Source of the DNA: SpSt-600 sp042408195
Lineage (GTDB): Bacteria > Chloroflexota > Anaerolineae > SpSt-600
Length of the DNA: 49,940 nucleotides
Assembly: GCA_042408195.1 (NCBI GenBank)
Contig: JBHOQL010000038.1
Coordinates: 1 to 49,940 of the forward strand
Reading direction: 5' to 3'
Shown here piece after piece: positions 23,370 through 32,336 of the stretch. The notes beneath the pieces were generated by a model. It was not told the DNA's origin. It did not search any database and worked only from the letters and a program-made list of their open reading frames with translations. The stretch's first letter is position 1. Every line of letters begins with the position of its first letter. Position numbers and translations under genes: made by a program.

Positions 23370-24359
23370 TTGAGCAAAAAGAAGGCTTTAATTACTGGCA
23401 TAACTGGTCAGGATGGCTCATACCTGGCGGAATTCCTCCTGGAAAAAGGCTATGAGGTCATCGGCATGATCAGGCGCACCAGCACCGTGAACTTCTCCCG
23501 CATAAGCCACATTCAAGACAAAATCACCCTTGTCTCTGGCGACCTGTTGGACCAGAGCTCGCTCATTTACATCCTGGAAAAGTATCAGCCTGATGAGGTC
23601 TACAATCTGGCCGCTCAGTCCTTTGTACCCACCTCTTTTGAGCAACCAGTCTTCACCGGTGAGGTAACAGCTCTGGGAGTCACCCGGCTTCTGGAAGCAA
23701 TCCGGATAGTTAACCCCAAGATCAAGTTCTACCAGGCCAGCTCTTCCGAGATGTTTGGGAAAGCGCGGGAAGTTCCTCAAAACGAGAACACTCCTTTCTA
23801 CCCCCGTAGCCCCTACGGAGTGGCCAAAGTCTACGCTCACTGGATAACAGTGAACTATCGGGAAAGTTACGGGATCTTCGCCTGTTCCGGAATACTATTC
23901 AACCACGAAAGCCCACGCCGTGGCCTGGAATTCGTAACTCGCAAGGTAACCTACAATGCAGCCAAGATAAAGCTCGGGCTGGCCAAAGAGCTCCGTCTTG
24001 GCAACTTGGATGCCCGAAGGGACTGGGGCTTTGCGGGGGATTACGTCAAAGCAATGTGGCTAATGCTCCAACAGCCTGAGCCCGACGACTATGTGGTAGG
24101 CACTGGGGAAACCCACTCCGTGAGGGAACTTTGCGAGCTGGCTTTCGGGTACCTCGGCCTCGATTGGAAAAAGTATGTCGTTCAGGACCCGGCCCTTTTC
24201 CGCCCAGCGGATGTGGACCTTCTGGTAGCAGATGCAACTAAGGCCCGGACCAAGCTCGGATGGAAGCCTACTGTAACCTTTGAAGAGCTTATCAAAATGA
24301 TGGTGGACGCAGACTTAGAGCTGGTCAAAAAGCAGATGAAAGAAGGCACAGTCCTATAG
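23370..24359 (+). CDS. gmd: GDP-mannose 4,6-dehydratase
   Basis: A 329-residue extended short-chain dehydrogenase that converts GDP-D-mannose to GDP-4-keto-6-deoxymannose. The NAD(P) motif is GITGQDGSYLAEFLL (9-23). The catalytic parts are SSSEMFG near 125 and YGVAKVYAHW with the Tyr-x3-Lys pair near 150. NHESPRRGLEFVTRK, diagnostic for Gmd, is present. The start is TTG 23370 behind AAGGAGGTGG. It forms a sugar-nucleotide pair with the following phosphohexomutase, consistent with supply of GDP-deoxyhexoses for surface glycans. No reductase or fucose synthase follows in the window. Confidence 0.92.
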   Translation: MSKKKALITGITGQDGSYLAEFLLEKGYEVIGMIRRTSTVNFSRISHIQDKITLVSGDLLDQSSLIYILEKYQPDEVYNLAAQSFVPTSFEQPVFTGEVTALGVTRLLEAIRIVNPKIKFYQASSSEMFGKAREVPQNENTPFYPRSPYGVAKVYAHWITVNYRESYGIFACSGILFNHESPRRGLEFVTRKVTYNAAKIKLGLAKELRLGNLDARRDWGFAGDYVKAMWLMLQQPEPDDYVVGTGETHSVRELCELAFGYLGLDWKKYVVQDPALFRPADVDLLVADATKARTKLGWKPTVTFEELIKMMVDADLELVKKQMKEGTVL

Positions 24360-24370
24360 GAGGATTGCCC

Positions 24371-25792
24371 ATGGAGATACGCTTCGGGACCGACGGGTGG
24401 CGTGGAACTATCGCTGAAGATTTCACCTTTGATAACGTGAGGCGATGTGCCCAAGGATTTGCCCGCTATCTCTTGGACAAAGGCGTGGCTGAGAGAGGAG
24501 TGGTCATAGGATATGATAGGAGATTCGCCTCGGAACACTTCGCCTTTGCTGCTGCAGAAGTCATGGCTGCCCACGGTATCAAGAGCTACCTCACAAAAGA
24601 GGCTACTCCAACCCCAGTCATCAGCTTCAGCATAGTAGCCCTTAACGCCGGGGGTGGGATAAACATTACCGCCAGCCACAACCCACCTCTGGACAACGGC
24701 TTCAAGGTGCGGGACCATCGGGGTGCGGCTGTTGACCCCCAAGGACTCCGGGAGATTGAAGCCTACATTCCACCCGCTTCAGAAGTGAAGAGAGTACCGC
24801 TGGAGGAGGCCCTGGAGAAAAAGCTTGTGGAAATCTTCGACCCGGCTCCAGCTTACCTTGAGCACATAAACAAGCTTGTGGATTTTGAACCAATAAAGAA
24901 GGCAGGTCTCCTCATAGTACATGACGCCATGTACGGCAACGGGGCGGGGTGGCTGGAGAAGATCTTGGCTGGCGGGGCCACGAAGGTTGTCAGCATCCGG
25001 ACCGAACGCAATCCCCTCTTCCCCGGAATGAAAAGACCCGAACCCATACCCCCCAACATCCAGGCCTGTCAGGATAAGGTGATGGAAATCGAGGCTGATG
25101 TGGGAATAATAAATGATGGCGACGCCGACCGGATAGGCATAGTGGACGAGCACGGGAACTTCCTGAACCAACTTCAAGTCTATGGTCTCTTGGCCCTGTA
25201 TCTTTTAGAAGTGCGCGGATGGCGAGGCCCCATAGTCAAGACCCTCTCCACTACTTCCATGCTGGACATTCTCGGCCGTATCTACAACGTTCCCGTCTAC
25301 CATACGGGTGTCGGTTTCAAATATGTGGCCCCAAAGATGTTGGAAGTGGAGGCCATAGTGGGAGGGGAAGAGAGCGGGGGATACGCTTTCAAGGGAAGCG
25401 TTCCGGAGCGGGATGGCATCCTTGCCCCCCTTTTCTTCCTCGATTTCATGGTTAAAACTGGTAAAAAGCCCTCGGAACTCTTAGAGCACCTCTACCAAGT
25501 GGTGGGAGCAAGGTTCTATTACGACCGCATTGATCTGTCTTTCCCTCCAGAGAAACGGGAACTCACCAGGGCTCGAATAGAATCTGCCAGGCCAACGACC
25601 ATCGCTGGAATCAGGGTCACAGGGATTGATACCACTGATGGTTACAAATATAACTTGGAAGACGGAGGCTGGCTCCTCATCCGCTTCTCAGGGACCGAGC
25701 CCGTGATTCGCTTCTACTGCGAAACCACCCATGGAGATAAGGTCAGGGAGATCTTGGAGAAGGGCATAGAGTTGGCCGGACTGCTTTCGTAA
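24371..25792 (+). CDS. Phosphoglucomutase / phosphomannomutase
   Basis: A 473-residue alpha-D-phosphohexomutase. The N-terminal substrate motif is RFGTDGWRG. The phosphoserine loop is TASHNPPLDNG near 102, the metal loop is DGDADRIG near 254, the sugar loop is GGEESGGYAF near 336 and the phosphate loop is RFSGTEPVIRF near 440. Length is typical. It could make mannose-1-phosphate for GDP-mannose, upstream of Gmd, or interconvert glucose phosphates. No mannose-1-phosphate guanylyltransferase is in the window. The ATG at 24371 has GGAGG at 7 bp; a TTG two codons earlier is less likely. Confidence 0.9.
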   Translation: MEIRFGTDGWRGTIAEDFTFDNVRRCAQGFARYLLDKGVAERGVVIGYDRRFASEHFAFAAAEVMAAHGIKSYLTKEATPTPVISFSIVALNAGGGINITASHNPPLDNGFKVRDHRGAAVDPQGLREIEAYIPPASEVKRVPLEEALEKKLVEIFDPAPAYLEHINKLVDFEPIKKAGLLIVHDAMYGNGAGWLEKILAGGATKVVSIRTERNPLFPGMKRPEPIPPNIQACQDKVMEIEADVGIINDGDADRIGIVDEHGNFLNQLQVYGLLALYLLEVRGWRGPIVKTLSTTSMLDILGRIYNVPVYHTGVGFKYVAPKMLEVEAIVGGEESGGYAFKGSVPERDGILAPLFFLDFMVKTGKKPSELLEHLYQVVGARFYYDRIDLSFPPEKRELTRARIESARPTTIAGIRVTGIDTTDGYKYNLEDGGWLLIRFSGTEPVIRFYCETTHGDKVREILEKGIELAGLLS

Positions 25793-25803
25793 GGAGATGC
25801 CCT

Positions 25804-26817
25804 ATGGAGCGGATAAAAGTTCTCAGCGTGCTGAACTTGAGCGAGGAAAACTTAGCGACTCTCCGCAGCGTTTCCCAAAAGCTTGAGGTGAGCCAGATCA
25901 CTTGTCGCACTCCAGAAGAGATGAAACCTCTGCTTGAGGATGTGGAAATCCTTTACACCTTCTGGTTCCCTTTTGACCCCATGGAAGTGGCCCCGAAACT
26001 CAAGTGGATTCAACTTTCCAGTGCCGGGGTCGACCATCTGCTGGATTCGCCGGTGATGAAAAGCCCCGTTATCATAACCACCACCAGCGGGATCCACGCC
26101 GTCCCTATCGCGGAATATGTCTTTGCGATGATATTGAGCTTCGTGAAAAATTTGCCCCTGGCCCTGGATTACCAGAGGCGTAAGGAGTGGCCTTCCAACC
26201 GCAGTCAGGTGCTCGTTTCCGAAGAACTACGGGATAAAACTTTAGGTATCATCGGCTACGGGAGTATAGGGCGAGAAGTGGCCAGGCTTGCTAGAGCCTT
26301 CGGGATGAAAGTTTTCGCCACCAAACGGCATGTAGAAGTCAATACCGATAAAGGATATCGGTTGCCCGACGTGGGAGATCCGGAAGGAGCTCTCGTGGAA
26401 AGGCTTTACCCCAACTCCAACCTGCGAGAGATGCTTTCCCTTTGCGATTTCGTGGTGATAACGGCACCTCTCACTCGTGAGACTTACCACATGATCGGAC
26501 CCGAGGAACTGGCCGCCATGAAACCTTCTGCCTATCTGATAAACGTGGCAAGGGGAGCGATCGTAAACGAAGCTGCTTTGGTGGAAGCACTGCGAAACAA
26601 AAAGATAGCCGGCGCAGCTCTGGACGTCTTTGAGCAGGAACCCCTGCCCCCAGAAAGTCCCCTTTGGGACCTTCCCAACGTCCTCTTAACCCCCCACATT
26701 TCAGCGATAACTCCGAAATACGACGACAGGGCCACTGCCCTCTTCGCCGAAAACCTCCGCCGCTATCTGGAGGGGAGAGAACTCCTAAACGTGGTTGACA
26801 AGAACTTAGGCTACTGA
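25804..26817 (+). CDS. D-2-hydroxyacid dehydrogenase
   Basis: A 337-residue NAD(P)-dependent dehydrogenase of the D-isomer family. The nucleotide-binding loop is GIIGYGSIGREVARLARAFG near 148-167. Catalytic Arg lies in INVARGAIVNE, Glu in DVFEQEPLP and His in LTPHISAIT. The N-terminal half forms the flanking lid. An insert between the Rossmann strands (about 180-205) distinguishes it from PGDH and resembles hydroxypyruvate or phosphonate-type dehydrogenases. The substrate is unknown. It follows the mutase by 11 bp with AAGGAGAT upstream and overlaps the convergent CPBP gene by 12 bp. Confidence 0.88.
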   Translation: MERIKVLSVLNLSEENLATLRSVSQKLEVSQITCRTPEEMKPLLEDVEILYTFWFPFDPMEVAPKLKWIQLSSAGVDHLLDSPVMKSPVIITTTSGIHAVPIAEYVFAMILSFVKNLPLALDYQRRKEWPSNRSQVLVSEELRDKTLGIIGYGSIGREVARLARAFGMKVFATKRHVEVNTDKGYRLPDVGDPEGALVERLYPNSNLREMLSLCDFVVITAPLTRETYHMIGPEELAAMKPSAYLINVARGAIVNEAALVEALRNKKIAGAALDVFEQEPLPPESPLWDLPNVLLTPHISAITPKYDDRATALFAENLRRYLEGRELLNVVDKNLGY

Positions 26818-27711
26818 GGTCTGCTCCGGCCTGCCTCGCAAGTATATGGCTAGATTTACAAGGGCCATGGCTATAAACCCGGCGGCCCCCGTTATTCCCA
26901 CTGTCAGATCACTGCCACCTCTCAAGAAGAAAAAGCCGATACCTGCAGTCCCGTTGAGAGTACCGTGCATAAGGGCTGCTGCTAGGACGGATTTAGCCCT
27001 GAGCCTTATGTAGCCGATTATAGGGGATAGAAGCACACAGAAGAGGCACATCATTAAGACCCCGGGGACCGGATGCTGCGGGTAATTGTGTCCCTTGAGG
27101 ATTAAAGGGGCATGCCATATACCCCATATGAGGCCGATCAGGGCCTGAGATTTCCAGAACCCCAGCGGCGCAAGTTCCGCAAAGAGCAAACCCCTCCACC
27201 CTAGCTCCTCTCCGAAAGCTGCCAGAGCATTTACTGTAGCACCGGCCAGGAGCCCTTGGATAATCCCGCTAACAATAGCGACCCACATAGGAGTGGCCGC
27301 AATCTGAGCTTTCAGGGCTTCCAGTTCCTCTGGTGAAAGTCCCCTGGCATAGGAAGCTATCCTCTCAGCAAAACCGCTCATATCGGCAGAGAACTTCACT
27401 CCAGGAAAAGCCAGGCTTATGAACGAAGAGGCCAAGGCGAGGAGAGGAGGCAGGAACCAGGCTGCCAGAAACCAACGGTTTAGAGAGAAAGAGATAGCCA
27501 AAGGACCCCTCAGAGGCTCGCGGTAAATTCCCTTCTGCACCAATATAGCCACTAACGCCGGCACCCACATATAAGCAATAGCCACAGTCAGAGCTCGGAA
27601 ACTCCCAGCCCCCCATTCTCCCCCCAGAGCAAAATACAAACCGATCATCGCCCAGCTTATGGCTATGGTTAACAGCACGAAAAGCAGAGCTTTGCGATAT
27701 CCTCTTGGCAT
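26806..27711 (-). CDS. CPBP family intramembrane metalloprotease
   Basis: 301 residues with about eight hydrophobic segments. The glutamic protease motifs are visible: EELGWRG at 168-174 (Glu168, Glu169, Arg173), GLIWGIWHAP with His200, and a later His in LMHGTLNG. This is the CAAX-protease/bacteriocin-processing (ABI) family, which cleaves or matures membrane substrates. GGAGGT lies 6 bp before the ATG. It is monocistronic and convergent with the dehydrogenase. No bacteriocin-like gene is adjacent. A tandem repeat array lies upstream. Confidence 0.88.
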   Translation of the reverse strand: MPRGYRKALLFVLLTIAISWAMIGLYFALGGEWGAGSFRALTVAIAYMWVPALVAILVQKGIYREPLRGPLAISFSLNRWFLAAWFLPPLLALASSFISLAFPGVKFSADMSGFAERIASYARGLSPEELEALKAQIAATPMWVAIVSGIIQGLLAGATVNALAAFGEELGWRGLLFAELAPLGFWKSQALIGLIWGIWHAPLILKGHNYPQHPVPGVLMMCLFCVLLSPIIGYIRLRAKSVLAAALMHGTLNGTAGIGFFFLRGGSDLTVGITGAAGFIAMALVNLAIYLRGRPEQTSVA

Positions 27712-27879
27712 CTTATACCTCCGGAATACAAGTCTGAGCCTGCGTACATTTGCTCGCTATGAAAGGCAAAGTTCAGCAAGAATTTAGAGCTCAAAGCTCT
27801 TGGTTCATTATAAATCCAGTGAGCTGCAGCCCCAAATCCTCGACTTGAATGAAACCAGCTCAAGCACGAGGGTGGAGGG

Positions 27880-28597
27880 GAATAACCTCCGTCTTTGGGG
27901 ATAGCTTTCCGGAAATTCAAAGGGGGAGACCAACCACCCCCATTCATGACCGCCAGCGGTGGGGCCCTTCGGCAAGACAAACCTAAACCCCACAAGGGTA
28001 GGCAAAACTGGGGATAGGGAAACGAAACACTTTCCCCGGAGGCCGGGGGTGTCCATCTGGGAAAACAAAATCGGGGGCAAAGGCCAAACCCTTGCCTCCG
28101 CCCACAAGTAGGATCCTAAGCCGGGGCAGTCCGAAGTCCATGGGGGCAGCAAAACTGGGGGTAGAGAGGGCTTCGCCCCCTGGGGGTTGGGGAGTGTCCC
28201 ACAAAAGAAACAAAAAGGGAGCAGGCTACGAACTCTTGCCAATTGCCCACGTGTGGGACCCTTGGCTAAGGCAAACCCAATCCTCGCGAGGGCGGGCAAA
28301 TTGGAGGGTGCAGGGGCAAGCCCCTGCCGGGGGTTTTGGGGACGTGCCCCTAGAAAACAAAATTGGGGGCAAGAGCCAAACCCTTGCCGCAGCCCACGAG
28401 TGGGACTCAGAGCCGAGGCAGACCCGAAGTCCACAGGGGTGGGCAAAATCAGGGGTGCAGGGGGCTTGCCACCTGCCAGGGGGTTTGGGGGATGTGCCCC
28501 CAGAAAACAAAATCGGGGGCAAAGGCCAAACCCCTGCCGCAGCCCACGAGTGGGACTCAGAGCCGAGGCAGACCCAAAGCCCACAGGGGTGGGCAAA
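27880..28597 (+). repeat. Tandem array of about 4.5 imperfect ~148-bp units
   Basis: Unit boundaries taken at the end of the motif GCCCACGAGTGGGA give 27965-28113 (149 bp), 28114-28258 (145), 28259-28405 (147) and 28406-28555 (150), then a partial unit 28556-28597. A degenerate half unit precedes them from about 27880. The last two complete units are very similar. Each unit contains three hairpin candidates: GGGGGC...GCCCC, GCCCCC then an A-rich loop (AGAAAACAAAAT) then GGGGGC, and CCCAC/GTGGG. Long open frames here are by-products of composition. The stretch 27712-27880 holds nothing else recognisable. Related units occur at 36.7 and 40.8 kb. Confidence 0.85.
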
Positions 28598-28650
28598 GAA
28601 GTTAATTAAGCGACAGCGAGCTACATTATTTCCGCCCCTAAAGGCCAGGG

Positions 28651-28679
28651 TTGCATTCAGGCCCGTAAACCTTTATAAT
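28651..28679 (+). promoter_or_regulatory. Promoter of the slipin gene set
   Basis: TTGCAT (28651-28656), 17-bp spacer, perfect TATAAT (28674-28679). It lies between the repeat array and ATG 28708, whose ribosome binding site is GGAGGTG. Confidence 0.75.
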
Positions 28680-28707
28680 GCTTCCAAAACAAAAACGGAG
28701 GTGTACA

Positions 28708-29631
28708 ATGACCACAGGCACTCTTTGCCTTAGCTTTTTTATCCTCTTGATCCTCATAATTGCCCCCATGGCCATCAAGATCGTCAGAGAATACGAAAGA
28801 TTGGTCATATTCCGCTTCGGAAGATGCGTGGGGGAAAGAGGGCCAGGCCTGGTCTTCCTCATCCCGTTTGTGGAAGTTCCAGTGAAGGTGGACCTGCGAG
28901 AGCAATACCTGGAAATCCCGCGCCAGACCTGCATCACCAAAGATAACGCCCCGATTGACGTGGATTTCCTAGTCTACTGGAGGGTCGTAAACGCAGTGGA
29001 CAGCGTGATCCAGGTTAGGAACTTCGCTGGTGCTTCGCAAGGAATCGCCACCACAACTCTGAGAGCAGTGATCGGCGATATCCAACTGGACGACGTCCTG
29101 GCCAAGCGAGAGGAAATAAACCGCATCCTCCGCACCAAGTTGGATGAGGTCACCGAAAGGTGGGGTGTAAAGGTAACAAGCGTGGAAATAAGGGAAATCC
29201 TCCCGCCCAGGGAAGTCCAGGAAGCCATGATACGCCAGCTCAGCGCCGAGAGGTCCCGCCGCGCTATGGTCACCGAGGCCGATGGTAAGAGGGAGTCAGC
29301 CATAAAGGTGGCCGAAGGCGAAAAGCAAGCTGCCATCCTCAAGGCCGAAGGCCAGCGCCAGGCGCTTATTCTCACAGCCGAAGGAGAACGACAAGCCTCC
29401 ATTCTTAAAGCTGAAGGCTTCGCCCTCGCCCTTCAAAAGATATTCGAGGTGGCCAAGACCATTGACCCCAAGACCATGAGCCTCCAGTATCTTGAGACCC
29501 TGAAAGCCCTAGGCCAGAGCCCCGCCACCAAGTTCATATTCCCCCTGGAATTCTCCTCTTTACTGCGCCCCTTCGTCCAATTTACGGGAGAATCCATGAG
29601 CGGAGGCGAAAAATCTGAAGGCAAGGAATGA
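28708..29631 (+). CDS. Slipin / stomatin-like SPFH (band 7) membrane protein
   Basis: 307 residues. An N-terminal membrane segment (about 6-24) is followed by the band-7 domain: IVREYERLVIFRFGR, GPGLVFLIPF and VDLREQYLEIP are the canonical stretches. A long Ala/Glu-rich coiled coil follows at about 185-250, with repeated AEGEKQAAILKAEG-type heptads. The protein should form a membrane-scaffold ring. Partner NfeD/membrane protease genes usually sit next to slipins but none does here. ATG 28708 is chosen for its GGAGGTG site; an in-frame ATG at 28678 lies inside the -10. It overlaps the next gene by ATGA. Confidence 0.9.
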   Translation: MTTGTLCLSFFILLILIIAPMAIKIVREYERLVIFRFGRCVGERGPGLVFLIPFVEVPVKVDLREQYLEIPRQTCITKDNAPIDVDFLVYWRVVNAVDSVIQVRNFAGASQGIATTTLRAVIGDIQLDDVLAKREEINRILRTKLDEVTERWGVKVTSVEIREILPPREVQEAMIRQLSAERSRRAMVTEADGKRESAIKVAEGEKQAAILKAEGQRQALILTAEGERQASILKAEGFALALQKIFEVAKTIDPKTMSLQYLETLKALGQSPATKFIFPLEFSSLLRPFVQFTGESMSGGEKSEGKE

Positions 29632-30584
29632 AGCAACTAGCAGGGCTTGGTCTCGCCTTCCTTCTCTTGTGGGCGGGATGCACCATCCCGGGAAGTGTCC
29701 CTCCATCGGTCAAGATAGGGCTCGTAGCACCCTTCGAGGGTTTCTACCGGACCGAAGGCTACGATGCTCTTTACGCAGTGAAAATGGCCGTTCATGAGGC
29801 GAATGCTTCCCGGGAACTGGGGGAATACCGCCTGGAACTGATAGCGCTGGACGACCAGAATTCTACGGCCGAAGCCGTCACAGCGGCAAGCAAAATATCC
29901 CTCGACCCCGATATTGTGGGTGTAATTGGTCATCTATCTGAACGAACAACCCTTGCTGCGTTGCCTATCTACGCTCGCCACGGCGTGCCCCTTGTGATCC
30001 CGGTGCCGATCTTGGAGGGGAAGGAAAGGTTGGGAAAGGGAGCCTTTGAGTTTTACCCTTATCCCCCTAACTGGCCTGAAATCCTCTGCTCTGAGGAAAG
30101 GGTTCTGGTTTTTTCTTGCCCCGGCTCAGCGCTTTATGAAGAAATCCAGGTTTCCTGCCCAGCAGAGACGGTGAGCTTTTCCTGCTATCCGGAACTCCCT
30201 CTCCAGCCACAAAACTTCCGTATTGCTTTCTGGCCTGGCAATACCCTTACGGGTGCTGAGGTTTTGCTCGCCCTAAGGGAAAATGGATTCAGCGGTGAAT
30301 TTTGGGGCAGGCCCGAACTCTGCGCTCCACCTTTCAAAGCCCTCACCGGGGAAATGGGTAGTTGGTGCTTCGGAAGCGAGATGAAACCTGAGGCTTCCTT
30401 CGCTCAGAAGTACCGGGAAATTTCGGGATCTGAGCCCGGCCCATTCGCCTGGCCAGCTTATTTGGCAGCGAAAGGCTTGATTGAAGCCATGAAAGAGGCC
30501 CGAACGGAAGGCAGAATAACCAGGGAAAGAGTTCGGCTCCGCCTGGATTCACCACAAAGCGCGCATAAAACTCAGAGGTTTTAA
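29628..30584 (+). CDS. Lipoprotein, periplasmic-binding-protein-like (branched-chain amino acid type)
   Basis: 318 residues. A lipoprotein signal (about 1-18) ends in LLWAGC with the lipid-modified Cys. The mature part resembles the type I periplasmic binding fold of LivJ/Peripla_BP_6: KIGLVAPFEGFYRTEGYDAL, LIALDDQNSTAEAV, VIGHLSERTTLAALPIY. It is shorter than the usual 350-400 residues, and the last 15 residues do not look like a normal C-terminal strand, so the 3' end may be altered. No permease or ATPase gene is near, which suggests a sensing or scaffolding role. Its ATG overlaps the slipin stop. Confidence 0.7.
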   Translation: MKQLAGLGLAFLLLWAGCTIPGSVPPSVKIGLVAPFEGFYRTEGYDALYAVKMAVHEANASRELGEYRLELIALDDQNSTAEAVTAASKISLDPDIVGVIGHLSERTTLAALPIYARHGVPLVIPVPILEGKERLGKGAFEFYPYPPNWPEILCSEERVLVFSCPGSALYEEIQVSCPAETVSFSCYPELPLQPQNFRIAFWPGNTLTGAEVLLALRENGFSGEFWGRPELCAPPFKALTGEMGSWCFGSEMKPEASFAQKYREISGSEPGPFAWPAYLAAKGLIEAMKEARTEGRITRERVRLRLDSPQSAHKTQRF

Positions 30585-30634
30585 ATTTTCCGGGTGTCTC
30601 CTGGACTATTTTTAGTTCACCGGGAGATATTAAA

Positions 30635-31828
30635 ATGCGAGTGCTGATGATTTCGTGGGAGTACCCACCTCATATAGTCGGGGGGCTCGGCAAGCACGTC
30701 ATGGAACTGAGCCCGGCTTTGGTCCAGAAAGGAGTTGACCTTCACCTCCTGACGCCAGCTTGGGCCGGAGGAGAACCCTTTGAAGTGATAGAAGGGGTGA
30801 AGGTTTACCGGATTGAACCCGTGAGGGAAGAAAGCGATATCCACACCGTTGCCTGGAAGACGAACCTCCGCCTTCAGGAAAAAGCTCAGGAGCTCTGGAG
30901 TTCAACTGGCGGCTTTGATATAATTCATGTTCACGACTGGCTCGTCGCCTTCGCCGGCTGTTCCCTCAAGCGCTCCTACAAGACCCCTCTCATCGCCACA
31001 ATCCACGCCACCGAAAGGGGCCGTGGCCGTGGCTACCTCCACAGCCCGATTTCCGAGGCTATCCACAGCACTGAATGGTGGCTGACCTACGAAGCTTGGA
31101 GGATAATTTGCTGCAGCAGGCACATGGCGTGGGAAGTGCGGGAATACTTCCAGGCCCCTGAAGATAAAATCGACGTGATCCCAAACGGAGTCAAAACTGA
31201 CCGGTTTGACCGGTGGGAAGGAGTTGACCTGAGCTGGTTCCGCAACATGTACGCGCTGCCCGAGGAAAAAATCATCCTCTACCTTGGGAGGATGGTGGAG
31301 GAAAAGGGACCACAGATACTCCTGGAAGCAGTTCCCTCGATCCTGGCCCGTTTCCCCCCGGCCAAATTCGTGATGGTGGGAACAGGCCACCTCCTGGAGC
31401 GGTTGCGCCAGAGGGCTTGGGAACTGGGTGTGGCCCACAAAGTTCTTTTCACCGGATTTATCCCTGAAGAAGACCGCGATAGGCTTCTCAAAGTAGCCGA
31501 TGTGGCAGTGTTCCCCAGTCTCTATGAGCCCTTCGGAATAGTGGCCTTGGAAGCGATGGCTGCCCGCTGCCCCGTGGTAGTCTCCGAAGTGGGCGGCCTC
31601 GCTGAGGTGGTACGCCATGCCGAAACCGGAATAACCGTCTACCCCAACAACGTGGAATCCCTTATTTGGGGCATCCTCCACACCTTGGAAAATCCCCAAT
31701 GGACCAAGGCAAGGGTTGAAAACGCCTACCGTGAGGTAAAAGAGAAATACAACTGGGACAAGATAGCCGAAATGACCGTGGCAGTTTACAGGAGAGTCCG
31801 GGAAGAAAGACTACGTGTTCAGTGGTGA
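30635..31828 (+). CDS. GT4-type glycosyltransferase, glycogen-synthase-like
   Basis: 397 residues. The N-terminus SWEYPPHIVGGLGKHVMEL carries the KxGGL-like donor loop shared by GT4 and GT5 enzymes. HVHDW and ATERGRGRGYLH follow. The donor domain has NGVKTDRFD, LYLGRMVEEKGPQ, VMVGTGHLLERL and the catalytic acidic motif PSLYEPFGIVALEAMA near 285-300, which matches the E-x7-E signature. It could make glycogen, mannosyl-lipids or trehalose-type products; substrate is undetermined. The start has GGGAG eight bases upstream. Confidence 0.88.
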   Translation: MRVLMISWEYPPHIVGGLGKHVMELSPALVQKGVDLHLLTPAWAGGEPFEVIEGVKVYRIEPVREESDIHTVAWKTNLRLQEKAQELWSSTGGFDIIHVHDWLVAFAGCSLKRSYKTPLIATIHATERGRGRGYLHSPISEAIHSTEWWLTYEAWRIICCSRHMAWEVREYFQAPEDKIDVIPNGVKTDRFDRWEGVDLSWFRNMYALPEEKIILYLGRMVEEKGPQILLEAVPSILARFPPAKFVMVGTGHLLERLRQRAWELGVAHKVLFTGFIPEEDRDRLLKVADVAVFPSLYEPFGIVALEAMAARCPVVVSEVGGLAEVVRHAETGITVYPNNVESLIWGILHTLENPQWTKARVENAYREVKEKYNWDKIAEMTVAVYRRVREERLRVQW

Positions 31829-31836
31829 GGGAATCC

Positions 31837-32334
31837 ATGATCAAGACAAAATGGGTGATTCCAGTATTCTTTGCGACCATCCTGATAACGGCGGTGGTAT
31901 CCCTCTTCACCTCTACCAAGCCAACAGGCCTAAAGGAGGGGGATAAGCTCCCTCGCATAACCATCCCTCTTTACGACGGCTCCACTATCACCTTGCCGAG
32001 CGACAAGCCCACAGTGGTGCACTTTTGGGCCAGCTGGTGCGAGGAATGCCGCAAGGAGGCCCCTGCTTGGAAAGCTGCGGGGGATGAAAGAGTTCTCTTT
32101 GTCTGGATAAGCTACAAGGATGCGGAAAGTAAGGCTCTGGAGTTCCTCCAGAAATGGGAAATAACTTACCCAGCAGGAAAAGATCCGGGAGGGAAACTGG
32201 CCAGGCTTTTTGGAGTAACAGGTGTCCCAGAAAGTTATTTCATAAAAGCCGATGGGACCCTTTTTCGCCGCCACATAGGTCCCATTGAAGAAGGGGAACT
32301 CCAACGCTTCCTACAAGAACTGGTTGAGAGGTGA
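31837..32334 (+). CDS. TlpA-like membrane-anchored thioredoxin
   Basis: 165 residues. One N-terminal membrane anchor (about 5-25) is followed by a thioredoxin-fold AhpC/TSA-Redoxin domain. The active site is WASWCEEC, with the redox pair CxxC near 67-70, and the cis-Pro motif is GVTGVPESYFI. It acts outside the membrane as a disulfide reductase or isomerase, for example in cytochrome or envelope protein maturation. ATG 31837 follows GAGGGAA; a GTG at 31822 overlapping the GT4 gene is less likely. Its stop overlaps the next gene region within a few bases. Confidence 0.85.
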   Translation: MIKTKWVIPVFFATILITAVVSLFTSTKPTGLKEGDKLPRITIPLYDGSTITLPSDKPTVVHFWASWCEECRKEAPAWKAAGDERVLFVWISYKDAESKALEFLQKWEITYPAGKDPGGKLARLFGVTGVPESYFIKADGTLFRRHIGPIEEGELQRFLQELVER

Positions 32335-32336
32335 CA

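Noticed and set aside
27808..28596. A 262-codon minus-strand open frame across the repeat array with a repeated peptide
   Set aside because: The peptide that corresponds to one repeat unit appears in different frames in different units because unit lengths are 145, 147, 149 and 150 bp. A selected protein repeat would keep phase. The frame is open because of GC-rich composition, and no ribosome binding site precedes it.
27880..28597. CRISPR array
   Set aside because: Units are about 148 bp, imperfect along their full length, with no short conserved repeat alternating with unique spacers and no cas gene nearby.
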